A stretch of 52,487 bases of DNA from Myxococcota bacterium (GTDB taxonomy: Bacteria > Myxococcota_A > Polyangia > Polyangiales > Houyiibacteriaceae). Below the pieces are notes generated by a model. It did not search any database and was not told the DNA's origin. It was given only the letters and a program-made list of their open reading frames with translations. The stretch is taken from the NCBI GenBank assembly GCA_028284955.1, contig JANQQS010000004.1:1-52487 (forward strand). Direction: 5' to 3'. A program made the position numbers and the translations under genes. Below are positions 16,982 to 25,622 of this stretch, piece after piece (the stretch's first letter is position 1; every line of letters starts with the position of its first letter).

Positions 16982-17857
16982 GTGAGCGGGCTCCAGGTAG
17001 TGGTCGTAACCGGCATGTCGGGTGCAGGACGTAGCACGGCCCTCAACGTACTCGAAGACCTTGGCTTTTTTTGCGTGGACAATATCCCGCCTTCGCTCGC
17101 CCCGGCTCTGGTTGATCTCGTTCAAAAAGACGGCACCGCGCGCCGCGTCGGGCTCGGCATCGACGTGCGGATGGGTTCCTTTCTCGAGGGGGCCGAATCG
17201 GCATTCGAAACGCTCTCCGGGCGCGGCCACGAGATCGAAGTCTTGTTTTTGGAATGCTCAGACGATGTGTTGGTGCGACGGTTTAGCGAAACCCGGCGCC
17301 CTCACGCACTGGCGCCAGGAGGCGATTTGCTCGCAGCCATTCAGAACGAACGCGAACGTCTCTCGTCGCTGCGCGAGCGTGCGCGGCAGGTGATCGATAC
17401 CACAGAGCTATCGGTGCACGACCTGCGCCGCGCGATGGTCGATCATGTGGCACGAGGCAACGTTCAGCGAACCATGGCTACCAGGATTGTATCGTTCGGC
17501 TTCAAGTATGGGCTGCCCGTCGATGCAGATCTCGTATTCGACCTTCGTTTCCTCCCAAACCCGCATTTCGTACCCGAACTTCGCCCTCTCGCCGGTACAG
17601 ACTCTGCGGTATCTGACTACGTCTTGCGCACACCGGAAGCCGAGGAGCTCGTTCAAGATGTGATGCAGCTACTGCGGCACACGCTTCCGCGCTATGCGCG
17701 AGAAGGAAAAGCTTATTTGACAATCGCCATCGGGTGCACGGGTGGTCGACATCGGTCGGTGGCGGTAACCGAAGAGATTGCCCGACTTCTCCCCGAACAA
17801 GCCAACGTTGTTGTTGTCCATCGAGACGTTCATCGAAGCGATCGGCGTCGGCGTTGA
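16982..17857 (+). CDS. rapZ: RNase adapter / nucleotide-binding protein RapZ
   Basis: A 291-aa P-loop protein of the RapZ (YvcJ) family, which in Escherichia coli links amino-sugar sensing to small-RNA decay and in other bacteria binds nucleotides. The Walker A motif GMSGAGRS is at residues 11-18; FFCVDNIPPSLAP and the C-terminal IGCTGGRHRSVAVTE, which contributes to the ligand-binding site, are intact. The start is GTG 16982. Its overlap with ptsH by 4 bp fits the common rapZ-ptsH neighbourhood of delta- and gammaproteobacteria and points to joint regulation with the phosphotransferase relay. A 94-bp spacer separates it from ccoG, so it may have its own promoter. Confidence 0.94.
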   Translation: MSGLQVVVVTGMSGAGRSTALNVLEDLGFFCVDNIPPSLAPALVDLVQKDGTARRVGLGIDVRMGSFLEGAESAFETLSGRGHEIEVLFLECSDDVLVRRFSETRRPHALAPGGDLLAAIQNERERLSSLRERARQVIDTTELSVHDLRRAMVDHVARGNVQRTMATRIVSFGFKYGLPVDADLVFDLRFLPNPHFVPELRPLAGTDSAVSDYVLRTPEAEELVQDVMQLLRHTLPRYAREGKAYLTIAIGCTGGRHRSVAVTEEIARLLPEQANVVVVHRDVHRSDRRRR

Positions 17858-18144
17858 CCGCGAGCGATCAAGAAACGGCCACTGGAACGTTCGAGATCGT
17901 AAACGAACTGGGAATGCACGCGCGCGCGGCAGCAAAACTTGTGCGGATCGCGGAATCGTTTTCTTGCTCTATCGAGGCGGAAAAAGACGATCAAAAAGCC
18001 GATGCGAAGAGCATTATGGGAGTGCTTTTGCTGTGTGGGCATCCGGGCAGCAAAATCACCATCGTGGCGCGCGGAGACGGCGCCGCCAACGCCGTGCAAG
18101 CGATCGGCGCGCTCATTGAATCTCGTTTCGGAGAACCGAAATGA
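17854..18144 (+). CDS. ptsH: Phosphocarrier protein HPr
   Basis: A 96-aa HPr, the phosphocarrier that takes phosphate from enzyme I. The active-site histidine is His 22 in LGMHARAA, and the regulatory serine is Ser 53 in AKSIMGVLLL. The only suitable start in frame is TTG 17854, overlapping the rapZ stop (TTGA); no ATG or GTG lies between it and the conserved region. The stop overlaps the ATG of ptsI (ATGA). No EII permease genes are nearby, so the relay is more likely regulatory than sugar-transporting. Confidence 0.93.
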   Translation: MTASDQETATGTFEIVNELGMHARAAAKLVRIAESFSCSIEAEKDDQKADAKSIMGVLLLCGHPGSKITIVARGDGAANAVQAIGALIESRFGEPK

Positions 18145-19997
18145 CGCACCACCGGGCAAACGGTTGCCGCCAGGTTGAGCAAGGGACCGCCGTTGGCGGC
18201 GGAGTCGCTTGTGGATACGCGCGCGTGCTCGAACGGCGTGCCCGCCGCGAGCCGCGACGGCGCGTGTCTCCCCAAGACCGCGACCAAGAGAAGAAGCGAC
18301 TCTGCGCTGCCGTGGAGCAATGCAAGAAGCAGCTGCAGGAGACGAAAGAAACGATAGATGCAGGCGAAACGGATGCAGCTAGCATTCTCGACGCACACCT
18401 GCTCATGCTGGACGACCAAGCATTCGCAACCCAAATCAACGCGTGCATCGACGAAGGTCGAAACGCGGAATGGGCCGTCCGACACACCATCGATCAGCTC
18501 AAGGCTCAACTCAGCACCGCGGAAGCCGCCTACCTAAAGCAACGCGCCGAAGACCTAGAGCACATCGCCACACGCGTCATCCACGCTCTATCCGAAACGC
18601 TACAGCCCGAGGAATCGCGGGTTCGCGCGGATCTGCCTAAGCCGACGCCCTCCACGGACATGGCGCCAGGAGAAATACTCGTTGCCTGGGACCTCAGCGC
18701 GGCCGATGCGATCACCGCGCTGTCTCCCGCAGTTCGAGGCCTCGTGCTGGCTCAGGGAAGCAACCAGAGCCACACCGCAATCATCGCACGCGCCCGTCAA
18801 ATCCCTGCCGTGTTCGGTGTGCCAAACATAGTCCACCGAACGAAGAACGGAGCGCCGCTCATCGTGGACGGGCTGACCGGCTCCGTGGTGGTTCACCCGA
18901 CGGATGCGGAGCAATGCGACGCGCAATCAAAAAGCGAACGCTACCGAAGCTTCTCCACGTCGCTCAACTCGAGGCTTCGCTGCACAAACGACGACATCAG
19001 ATCCGTCGATGGAACCACGTTCGAGTTCTCAGCCAATATCGACACACCCGAGGAGGCCAGGCAAGTCGCGGCGATGAACGTTCGCGGAATCGGCCTCTTC
19101 AGAACCGAGTTTCTATATCTATCCAAAAGAAAGAAGCTCGACGAAGATACGCAAACCGCCGCCTACAGCGACGCCGCTGCCGCAATCGCGCCCCACCCCA
19201 TTGTCTTTCGGACCTTTGATCTCGGAGCAGACAAGCTCCCAACGGGCGCTCCGATTTCCGCGGGGTCGAACCCTGCCCTCGGATTGCGCGCCATCCGCTT
19301 GGCGAACGTTGAACCCGAGCTCTTCCGCACCCAACTGCGCGCCATTCTCCGCGCCGCAGTACACGGAAACGCTCGAATCATGTTGCCGCTTGTCACTCGC
19401 CTCGACGAAGTCATCACCGCAAAAACAACCATCGAGTCATGCTGCGCAGAACTTGAGCGAGAGGGTCTTTCCTTCCGCCGAATCCCTATCGGAGCCATGA
19501 TCGAGGTACCATCGGCAGCCTTGCTCTCGAGAGAAATCGCGGCGCAAGTAGACTTTCTCTCCATCGGAACCAACGACCTGGTTCAGTACACACTCGCTGT
19601 CGACCGAAACGACCCGCAAGTCGCCCATCTCGCGACCCTGCTTCATCCAGCCGTACTTCGGCTGCTCGAGATCTGCGCCAAAGCCTCCGAAGATACCGAC
19701 ATCTCGATATGCGGCGATATGGCTGGCGACCCAGTGGCGCTTCCCGTCGCGGTGGGGCTTGGCTTTCAATCTCTGTCCATCGCACCGCGCCTCATCCCGT
19801 TCGCTCAAGAAACGGTTCGTCGTCTCGACGTGGCCGAAGCACAGTCGATCGCCAAAACGGCCCTCGCGATGAGCTCGGCAGCTGAAGTGCGGACACTGGT
19901 GTGGAGGCGACTCCACAATCGGCTCGGAGATCTTTGGCGTGAACAGGGCGTTCGATCTCCGCAGTTCGACAACGGGAACCGGGCGTCGACACAGTAG
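18141..19997 (+). CDS. ptsI: Phosphoenolpyruvate-protein phosphotransferase (enzyme I)
   Basis: A 618-aa enzyme I that transfers phosphate from phosphoenolpyruvate to HPr. The phospho-accepting His 211 lies in NQSHTAIIARARQIPAVFG. The PEP-binding barrel has RGIGLFRTEFL, FRTFDLGADK, MIEVPSA, GTNDLVQYTLAVDRND and the catalytic Cys 524 in ICGDMAGDP, so all steps look intact. The N-terminal domain begins with a short unusual leader (MTHHRANGCRQVEQ) before the GxAVGGGVACGYA motif. The ATG overlaps the ptsH stop. Gene order rapZ-ptsH-ptsI indicates one operon. Confidence 0.95.
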   Translation: MTHHRANGCRQVEQGTAVGGGVACGYARVLERRARREPRRRVSPQDRDQEKKRLCAAVEQCKKQLQETKETIDAGETDAASILDAHLLMLDDQAFATQINACIDEGRNAEWAVRHTIDQLKAQLSTAEAAYLKQRAEDLEHIATRVIHALSETLQPEESRVRADLPKPTPSTDMAPGEILVAWDLSAADAITALSPAVRGLVLAQGSNQSHTAIIARARQIPAVFGVPNIVHRTKNGAPLIVDGLTGSVVVHPTDAEQCDAQSKSERYRSFSTSLNSRLRCTNDDIRSVDGTTFEFSANIDTPEEARQVAAMNVRGIGLFRTEFLYLSKRKKLDEDTQTAAYSDAAAAIAPHPIVFRTFDLGADKLPTGAPISAGSNPALGLRAIRLANVEPELFRTQLRAILRAAVHGNARIMLPLVTRLDEVITAKTTIESCCAELEREGLSFRRIPIGAMIEVPSAALLSREIAAQVDFLSIGTNDLVQYTLAVDRNDPQVAHLATLLHPAVLRLLEICAKASEDTDISICGDMAGDPVALPVAVGLGFQSLSIAPRLIPFAQETVRRLDVAEAQSIAKTALAMSSAAEVRTLVWRRLHNRLGDLWREQGVRSPQFDNGNRASTQ

Positions 19998-20063
19998 GTG
20001 GTGTTCCGACGAGTGGGCAGCGCTTCGAGGATGGAGACCGCGCAACGCTCGGGGACCGTACTG

Positions 20064-21644
20064 TTAGGGGACTGCGCTGGGACCACACAAAAGACTTGTG
20101 AAATACACTTCCCAATTGCGGTCCCGCAAATCTTCGAAGAGCATGCCGACCCCGGTCTCGCCGCGCGCCAATGAAGCGTGGGCGCTATCGGCGTCGCCGG
20201 CCGTAATCTGGAACTCTTCGCTGATGGCGCTCAACTGCGAATCCATATTGGCGACATAGACCTCAAAGAAGCCACTGCGATCGTCGCTGTAGGCCACAAG
20301 AACCTCGCTCCCGTTGCTCAGCAGTTCAGGCCGTCTGCTCCACGCCTCTCCCGTCTGAATCGGCAAGGGTCCATCAACCGTGCCGTCCGGGAGAACTCGA
20401 GCGCCCAGAATATCGTCGTCGCCGCGCGCGCTCCGCTCTTGCCAGGCCACCACGTACGCCTCGCCCGTCCACGCGACGCTGGGCGACCGCACCCCGGAGT
20501 TCCCGGAGGAAAGTCGAACTTCGGGGCGGGTCACGGTGCCGGCAAGGTCGGTCACCAAAAACCAAATTTGTTCCTCGTCCTCGCGGCCATCGACAAACGC
20601 GATCCCGAGCTCCCCATCGCCCACCGCCACGACTGGCCCTTCGCTGGTCGCGACATTGCGGGTGAGCCGGATATCGTCGCCAATCTCGAACCCATTGGCG
20701 TCCATAAACGTCATGTAAATCTCAAAGTTCTCGGGGTTCGCAAGTTGGTGACGCCAATCCTGCCACACCAGCACGAACTCTTCTCCGGTCCACGCGATAT
20801 CCGGGTTGATGCTCCATTCGCGCGTAAAGGTGACTCGAAAGTCGGCGGCAAGCTTTTCGCCATCCGAAGTCAGCCGATTGAAATAGATTTCCCAGACGCC
20901 GTTCCGGCGATCTTGCCACACCACACCGTACTCGCGGCCGTTCCACGCCAGGCCTCCGCCAAACGCGTCAGCCGGGGTTCGAGTCAGAAGTTTGCTCTCG
21001 CCGATGGGCTGCCCCGTCGCATCGAGCTGCCGAAACACGATATTGGCCGTGCCCTCGCTGTAGTCCCAAAACGTGACGCCCCAGGTTCGCGTGGTCGGGT
21101 CAAACGCTGCGTCGCCACGCCCGTTGACGGCGTCGCTATTCGAAAGGCGTACCGCGTTCCCCGCCGGGGTGTAGGTCGCTCCTTCGTCAAAACTATCGTC
21201 GCAGTCGTCGTCGCGACCATTGCAAACTTCGGTCGCCCCGGGGAACGAGCTGGGGTCGTTGTCGTTGCAGTCGTCGCCGCATTCTCCCGCCACGAAGAAA
21301 CCGTCACCATCTTCGTCGGCCACCACCACGGGCGGGTTCAGGCATCCGCCTTCAAAATCTTCACTTGCTTCTTGACACTCGTCGCGGGTGCAAGGGTCTC
21401 CGTCGTCGCAGGTCAATCGCTCCCCGCGCCGACAACGCCCCTCAATACACATTTCGGCGCCATTACAGATTTGACCATCGTCGCACTCTTCGGTCGACTC
21501 GCAGGGCGGCAGTTCGACGACCTTCAGCGTGGTCCGGGAGCCACATCCGCTGATCGCGCCGAACGCCATCGCGCTCGAGACCAAAGCGACACCGAATAGC
21601 GCGACCAGTCTTCGACGCTCGACACGCAGCGCGGCTAAAAGCAT
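20064..21644 (-). CDS. MopE-type metal-binding beta-propeller lipoprotein
   Basis: A 526-aa predicted lipoprotein with a clean lipobox (FGAISGC, Cys 34). Residues about 47-105 are Cys-rich (ECDDGQICNGAEMC type). Residues about 110-155 carry the Asp-rich motif DEDGDGF ... CGDDCNDNDPSSFPGATEVCNGRDDDCD, given here by its key parts DEDGDGF and CNGRDDDCD; this is the putative metal-binding motif of MopE-like proteins. The rest is a repeated propeller with (V/I)VWQDRRNG, VWQDWRHQ and VAWQERSARG blades. The ATG at 21644 lies 10 bp inside the preceding Cys-rich lipoprotein gene, so the two form an operon. Probably surface-exposed. Confidence 0.85.
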   Translation of the reverse strand: MLLAALRVERRRLVALFGVALVSSAMAFGAISGCGSRTTLKVVELPPCESTEECDDGQICNGAEMCIEGRCRRGERLTCDDGDPCTRDECQEASEDFEGGCLNPPVVVADEDGDGFFVAGECGDDCNDNDPSSFPGATEVCNGRDDDCDDSFDEGATYTPAGNAVRLSNSDAVNGRGDAAFDPTTRTWGVTFWDYSEGTANIVFRQLDATGQPIGESKLLTRTPADAFGGGLAWNGREYGVVWQDRRNGVWEIYFNRLTSDGEKLAADFRVTFTREWSINPDIAWTGEEFVLVWQDWRHQLANPENFEIYMTFMDANGFEIGDDIRLTRNVATSEGPVVAVGDGELGIAFVDGREDEEQIWFLVTDLAGTVTRPEVRLSSGNSGVRSPSVAWTGEAYVVAWQERSARGDDDILGARVLPDGTVDGPLPIQTGEAWSRRPELLSNGSEVLVAYSDDRSGFFEVYVANMDSQLSAISEEFQITAGDADSAHASLARGETGVGMLFEDLRDRNWEVYFTSLLCGPSAVP

Positions 21645-22153
21645 GCTCCATATCCTGGTACGTCAGTAGCCTGACAAAGGTTTCCCCGAGGACACGACGG
21701 TTCTCCGCCGCCAAGATCGCAGTTGCGCGCGCATTGAGTGCCTGCCCCGGTTACCACGCAGGAAAATCCAGCCGCGCAGCTCTGCTCGCCCAAACAATCG
21801 TCCCCCTGCTGCCCGCTTCCCGCGCGAGCGCAAAAGGTCACAAACAGCTCTTCCCCGCAGGGTTCGCGAGGCGGAATCGCCGCCGCCTGACACGCTTCAT
21901 CCGGCGCACACGTCGTGTCGTCAAACGGGTCGCACTCCCGCTGGAACATCCCGCTGCCCGTGCTCGCGTCGGCTCCGCACGTGCGGTCGACGAACGCATC
22001 GGTCCCTGCATCAAGCGGCCCTGCCGGTCGCCCAACCCGTGCGCCGCTGTCCATGCCCGCGTCGTCCACCGCGGCGTCGCTCCGCAACGTCGTCGACTCG
22101 GGACAACCGCCAACCAGCAAGAGCAAGACCATCACCAGCGAGATACGAAGCAC
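21635..22153 (-). CDS. Cys-rich lipoprotein
   Basis: A 172-aa predicted lipoprotein: signal LRISLVMVLLLLVGGC (Cys 17), then an Asp/Ala/Gly linker and a C-terminal region with about a dozen cysteines in CxPxxxCQ and CxxxFxC spacings (for example CAPDEACQAA, CLGEQSCAAGFSC, CPRGNLCQA). This pattern is common in myxobacterial lipoproteins but has no assigned function. The start is GTG 22153. It overlaps the MopE-type gene by 10 bp. Confidence 0.77.
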   Translation of the reverse strand: MLRISLVMVLLLLVGGCPESTTLRSDAAVDDAGMDSGARVGRPAGPLDAGTDAFVDRTCGADASTGSGMFQRECDPFDDTTCAPDEACQAAAIPPREPCGEELFVTFCARAGSGQQGDDCLGEQSCAAGFSCVVTGAGTQCARNCDLGGGEPSCPRGNLCQATDVPGYGACF

Positions 22154-22337
22154 AGCTGGAAGGGATCATACCCTGCCGCCGCCTTCCTCGCACGTAGATT
22201 AGAGCAGCGATCATTTGCCCTGATTGCGGCTGCCCCTGCTTATCTACACTGGGGGTCCTTCGGACCCGTCCTGCGTCGAGACCTGTGCAGCTCCACGGAC
22301 TTCGTCCGCTCCGCCTCGCACAGCTCCAGTCGCAACA

Positions 22338-22429
22338 ACCTCCTCGCTCTCTCCCTGCGAGGTACGGGTGTACCTCTCAGTCGTTCGCTGTGGGGGCGCT
22401 CGCGCTCAGGCCAAAATTCCGCCACTCTA
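22338..22429 (+). repeat. Dispersed repeat A, copy 2 (core inverted relative to end module)
   Basis: The core, 22338-22401, matches the other two copies in its flanks (CTCTCTCCCTGCGA and TCAGTCGTTCGCTGTGG ... GCGCTC), but its hairpin is GAGGTAC-GGGT-GTACCTC (22359-22376) instead of AAGGCT/AGCCTT. The 28 bp after it (22402-22429), read on the minus strand, match the left end module of the other copies (TAGAG ... TTTTGGCCTGAGCGC) with four differences. Thus the core is in opposite orientation to the module compared with copies 1 and 3. Confidence 0.8.
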
Positions 22430-22470
22430 ATGGGACGCTCCTTAAGACTCTAATGGGACGCTCCTTAAGA
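22425..22470. repeat. 23-bp direct tandem duplication
   Basis: The unit at 22425-22447 (core TAATGGGACGCTCCTTAAGA) is repeated exactly at 22448-22470. Its first bases overlap the end of repeat A copy 2. No function seen. Confidence 0.9.
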
Positions 22471-22499
22471 CCGCGGCTGATTTGGCCGACCACGTGTTG

Positions 22500-22611
22500 G
22501 AGCCTGATTCCGATCCTGCACCTGATGCCGAACCTGCGCCTGGTCCTGATCCTGATTCCGATCCTGGTACGGATGCTGAACCTGAGTCGGTGTCTGCGTC
22601 TGCGTCTGTTT
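22500..22611 (+). repeat. Degenerate GAN-NCN hexamer tract 1
   Basis: A run of codon-like pairs such as CCTGAT, TCCGAT, CCTGCA and GCCGAA that would encode Pro/Asp/Ser/Ala-rich peptide (PDSDPAPDAEPAPG and on) and ends with TCTGCG repeats and a TAA at 22612-22614. No start codon with a ribosome-binding site precedes it, so I treat it as a repeat. Similar tracts are at 32168-32294 and 49501-49593. Confidence 0.65.
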
Positions 22612-22646
22612 AAGGCTCTACGTCGGTTTCGGAGTCGGCGAGGGGG

Positions 22647-23363
22647 TTATTTGCGTCCGTAGGAGAGGTATTCTTGGCGCTTTTTCGGGGGCATTTTCTC
22701 GATTGCGTAGCGCAGCATGGTACGCGGCATCGTTGCCGCGTGGCGGGTAAGGAATTGTTCCTCGACGTCTAGGTCGCGCTTTCCTACTTCGCGGAGCATC
22801 CAGCCTACCGCTTTGTGGATCAGGTCGTGGTCGTCGCGAAGCAGCGTTTTGGCCAGTCGCATGGTTGGTGAAAACTGGTTCTGACGAATGAATGCCAGGG
22901 TGCACATCATGGCCCAGCGGCGCGTCCACATTCGTGAGGACTGCGCCCATTCGTCGAGTTTCTTGCGGTGTTCGCGATGGGCGACGAGATGAGGTCCGCC
23001 GATCTTGGGCGCGGCGGCATCGACCAGGTCCCAGTTGTTGACGTGCTGGAGATGCGCCACGAGCAGCTGAAAGATGGATTCTCGTTCGTCTTCGGCGCCC
23101 GCCTCGTATCTCAGTATAAGAATGAAAATCGCGGTCAATCGGTGCTCGTGAAACTCGCTCCGGAGGAGACGAATGGCATCCTCAAGCGGAAGCGACCGAT
23201 GCTTCTTCGCGACCTTTCGTTGCTCTGGTACCACCACCCCCAAAAACCGGTCGCCTTCGGCGTACTCCCCTTTGCCTGTCTTGAAGAAGCGGCCGAGCAC
23301 CTCGGCCTTTTCGGCGTTGGCCATCCGTTTCAAATCGGCTCGCACCGCGCGTTCGGTATCCAT
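22647..23363 (-). CDS. AlkD-like DNA alkylation repair protein
   Basis: A 238-aa HEAT-repeat DNA glycosylase of the AlkD family, which removes bulky or positively charged alkylated purines. The N-terminal FFKTGKGEYAEGDRFLGVVVPEQR, described by its parts FFKTGKGEYAEGD and GVVVPEQR, is diagnostic. The catalytic-site segments NWDLVDAAAPKIGG (Trp and Asp), RRWAMMCTLAFI and GWMLREVGKRD (Trp, Arg) are all present. ATG 23363 is the natural start; the gene is 21 bp downstream of the histidine kinase gene stop on the same strand and may be the last gene of the GTPase-kinase operon. The 3' side runs into the repeat-bearing stretch. Confidence 0.93.
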   Translation of the reverse strand: MDTERAVRADLKRMANAEKAEVLGRFFKTGKGEYAEGDRFLGVVVPEQRKVAKKHRSLPLEDAIRLLRSEFHEHRLTAIFILILRYEAGAEDERESIFQLLVAHLQHVNNWDLVDAAAPKIGGPHLVAHREHRKKLDEWAQSSRMWTRRWAMMCTLAFIRQNQFSPTMRLAKTLLRDDHDLIHKAVGWMLREVGKRDLDVEEQFLTRHAATMPRTMLRYAIEKMPPKKRQEYLSYGRK

Positions 23364-23384
23364 ACGCTCTCCTTCGACGTCCGG

Positions 23385-24785
23385 CTAAGACGCGGGCAGC
23401 GTGACCATAAACGAGGTCCCCGACCCAACCTCGCTTTCCACGCGAACCGTACCATCATGCGCATCCACTAGGCGCTTCACGATGGAAAGCCCCAACCCGG
23501 CGCCTCCGTGTTCACGGGTAGAGCTCCCATCGACCTGATAGAACGCATCAAAGATCTTTGAGAGTTCTGATTTCGGCATGCCCATTCCTGTATCGCGCAC
23601 GGTGAACTTCACGGCTTGTTCTGGCGCCGCCATCAATACCGCGCCCAACATGTCGCCCTCCGATTCGAGTACCGAAGGCTCCACCGAGAGGTGCACGATA
23701 CCACCCTCGGGAGTAAATTTCAGCGCGTTCTCCGTGAGATTGAACAAGACCTGACGCAGCCGCATTGGGTCGCCCTGAAGCCCGGGCACGCCCTCGGCGA
23801 CGTCGACGTCGAAACGAATGTTTTTCTTATGCGCATGCGGTCGCATGGTTTTTTCGATATCCGAAAGCAGCGCGGCCGGATCGACTGACTCGGGCTTTAC
23901 GGTGAGTGCGCCTTGTTCGAGTTTGGATAGATCGAGCAGGCTCGTGATCAGAGCGAGCAGATGCTCTCCTTTTTCGTGAATCGTTCGCACGAACTCTTGT
24001 TGTTCGGAGTTGAGGTCGCCGGCCATGCCGCTTTCGAGCATCTCCGCGTATCCGATGACCGAAGTGAGCGGGGTGCGCAGCTCATGGCTTACCGTGGCCA
24101 AGAAATTTGATTTGAGACGGTCGAGATCTTTGAGGCGGTCGTATGCGGTTTGCAGCTTGGCGGTTTTTTCTGCGAGCTCGCGATAGCTCTCTCGAACGCT
24201 CGCAATGTGCATCTCGCTGGTTAAATGCGCGCGGTGACCCGAGAACAGAAGCAGGCCGGTAATTCCTCGTAAGTGGGTGACGATGCGCTGAGCAGTATCT
24301 TCTCGCACCTTGGGCATATCCGCCATTCGCTGTGCGACTTCTTCAGCGTTAATGCCGGGGTCAACGTTCAGCAGCGTCGGCGCGATCTCTTGCTGTTCTG
24401 CCGGCATATAGGGGCCCACCACAAAGCGACCAACACGGCGACCGTGATATACGATGGGTACGATTCGGTATTGCGCGCCGGTGAAGCATGGATGAACTAC
24501 CGTCTCTTCGTCTGGCACGGTTTCGCGCACCGCGCTCACGATATTTCGACACGCTGCTTTGCCGCCGAGGAAGCCGTTGACGTACCGGCAAATGCTCCGT
24601 TGTTCGTGCATATCCGCGAGCAGCGTGCCCGACGCGGAGACCACCCGAATAGACAGACCGAAGAGATCAAAGAAGGATCGGCACACCTCCATCAATGCTT
24701 CTCGATCAACAACATCCTCGAGCTTCGCTACGTCTTTGATGCCGTCGCTAGCCACCACATCGAGCTCGCTCGGAAGAGTCGCCAC
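23385..24785 (-). CDS. PocR-domain sensor histidine kinase
   Basis: A 466-aa soluble histidine kinase. Residues about 25-135 form a PocR ligand-binding domain (SIRVVSASGTLLAD, CRYVNGF, CFTGAQYRIVPIVYHGRRVGRFVVGPY), which in PocR senses small metabolites such as propanediol derivatives. A coiled coil (about 190-225) leads to the HisKA domain with phospho-acceptor His 234 in SHELRTPLTSV, and to the HATPase domain with NLTENALKFTP, DTGMGMP and GGAGLGLSIVKRLVDAH. No transmembrane helix, so it senses a cytoplasmic signal. GTG 24785 overlaps the stop of the MglA-like gene by one base. No response regulator is adjacent. Confidence 0.92.
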   Translation of the reverse strand: MATLPSELDVVASDGIKDVAKLEDVVDREALMEVCRSFFDLFGLSIRVVSASGTLLADMHEQRSICRYVNGFLGGKAACRNIVSAVRETVPDEETVVHPCFTGAQYRIVPIVYHGRRVGRFVVGPYMPAEQQEIAPTLLNVDPGINAEEVAQRMADMPKVREDTAQRIVTHLRGITGLLLFSGHRAHLTSEMHIASVRESYRELAEKTAKLQTAYDRLKDLDRLKSNFLATVSHELRTPLTSVIGYAEMLESGMAGDLNSEQQEFVRTIHEKGEHLLALITSLLDLSKLEQGALTVKPESVDPAALLSDIEKTMRPHAHKKNIRFDVDVAEGVPGLQGDPMRLRQVLFNLTENALKFTPEGGIVHLSVEPSVLESEGDMLGAVLMAAPEQAVKFTVRDTGMGMPKSELSKIFDAFYQVDGSSTREHGGAGLGLSIVKRLVDAHDGTVRVESEVGSGTSFMVTLPAS

Positions 24786-25453
24786 TACTCCGCCGCCTCT
24801 CCGACACCCAACCGCTCCCGGACATCCAGCAAGAAGCGCTCGGGTTCGATGCCGAACTTTTTCTGCAGTTGATGCTCTGACTCCAATCGCGCCCACGTAA
24901 GCTCCATCAGCCCCAACAGTGTTTCGATCACCCCAGTGCCGCGTGTTGCCACTGCTTTGAACACAGGTTCTTTGCCGCGCTTGGCGAGCGTATCGATTTC
25001 CTCGTCTGTGCGGATATCTTGGAGGTCGCGCTTGTTGAATTGAATCACCAAAGGATGAGACTGCGGGTTGAACCCGTTCTCTTTTAGGTTCTCTCGCATG
25101 TTCAGAAACGCGACTTGATTGGCCTTGGTCTCGCGATGCTGTGAGTCAGCAATGAACGCTACGCCGTCAGCACCCTGAAGGACCAAACGACGCGTCGCGT
25201 TGTGGATGACCTGGCCAGGAACAGTGAAGAGCTTAATTCGAACTTGAATACCGCTTCCAGCTTTAAAGCTAAGCGGCAACAAATCAAAAAACAGCGTTCG
25301 GTCATCGCGTGTTTCGAGTGTCATCAACCGTCCAGATGTCGCTGGTGAAACCAGACGATGAATGGCCTGGAGATTGGTCGTTTTCCCGCTTAGCGCTGGC
25401 CCGTAGTATACCAACTTGACAGTGAGTTCTCGGGCTTTGAAATCGAGCTGCAT
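24785..25453 (-). CDS. MglA-like Ras-family GTPase
   Basis: A 222-aa small GTPase of the bacterial MglA family, known for controlling cell polarity and motility in Myxococcus. The P-loop GPALSGKTTN lies at 18-27, the switch region FFDLLPLSF is near residues 54-62, LFTVPGQVIHNATRRLVLQGADGVAFI contains the PGQ motif typical of MglA in place of Ras DxxGQ, and the guanine-recognition motif NKRD is near residue 140. A C-terminal extension beyond about residue 195 is charged. It is co-transcribed with a PocR histidine kinase, which suggests that GTPase state and kinase activity are linked. Whether it acts in motility cannot be decided; no mglB is adjacent. Confidence 0.9.
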   Translation of the reverse strand: MQLDFKARELTVKLVYYGPALSGKTTNLQAIHRLVSPATSGRLMTLETRDDRTLFFDLLPLSFKAGSGIQVRIKLFTVPGQVIHNATRRLVLQGADGVAFIADSQHRETKANQVAFLNMRENLKENGFNPQSHPLVIQFNKRDLQDIRTDEEIDTLAKRGKEPVFKAVATRGTGVIETLLGLMELTWARLESEHQLQKKFGIEPERFLLDVRERLGVGEAAE

Positions 25454-25622
25454 CGTACGAACTTATGCGATCGTACCGTTTTCAGATTTGCCTATGCAAC
25501 AGTGAATCGGCGCAGCGGTGAATCGGGACGACCCCAAAACAGTGCGAACAAATCCCACAACCGCGTACCTCTCGAGGATATCCGCCATGGGTTCGCTTGG
25601 TGGTGAGTACGCTCAATATGTG

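Larger units (their letters stand above)
22154..22646. other. Gene-free stretch with hairpins, repeat A copy, tandem repeat and GAN-NCN tract
   Basis: No credible gene. Contents from left to right: a hairpin with arms GGGTCC/GGACCC and TTC loop (22253-22267); a hairpin CGGAC/GTCCG with TTC loop (22296-22308), nested within CTGTGC ... GCACAG; repeat A core (22338-22401) with its left module inverted (22402-22429); a 23-bp tandem duplication (22425-22470); and a hexamer tract (22500-22611). Confidence 0.75.

Noticed and set aside
20178-21599. Long plus-strand open frame (473 codons) opposite the MopE-type gene
   Set aside because: The minus-strand frame has a lipobox and metal-binding motif; the plus-strand peptide has no recognisable features.
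22245-22320. Integron attC-like or phage attachment site suggested by TTC-loop hairpins
   Set aside because: The hairpins lack the conserved core sites of attC and there is no integrase nearby.
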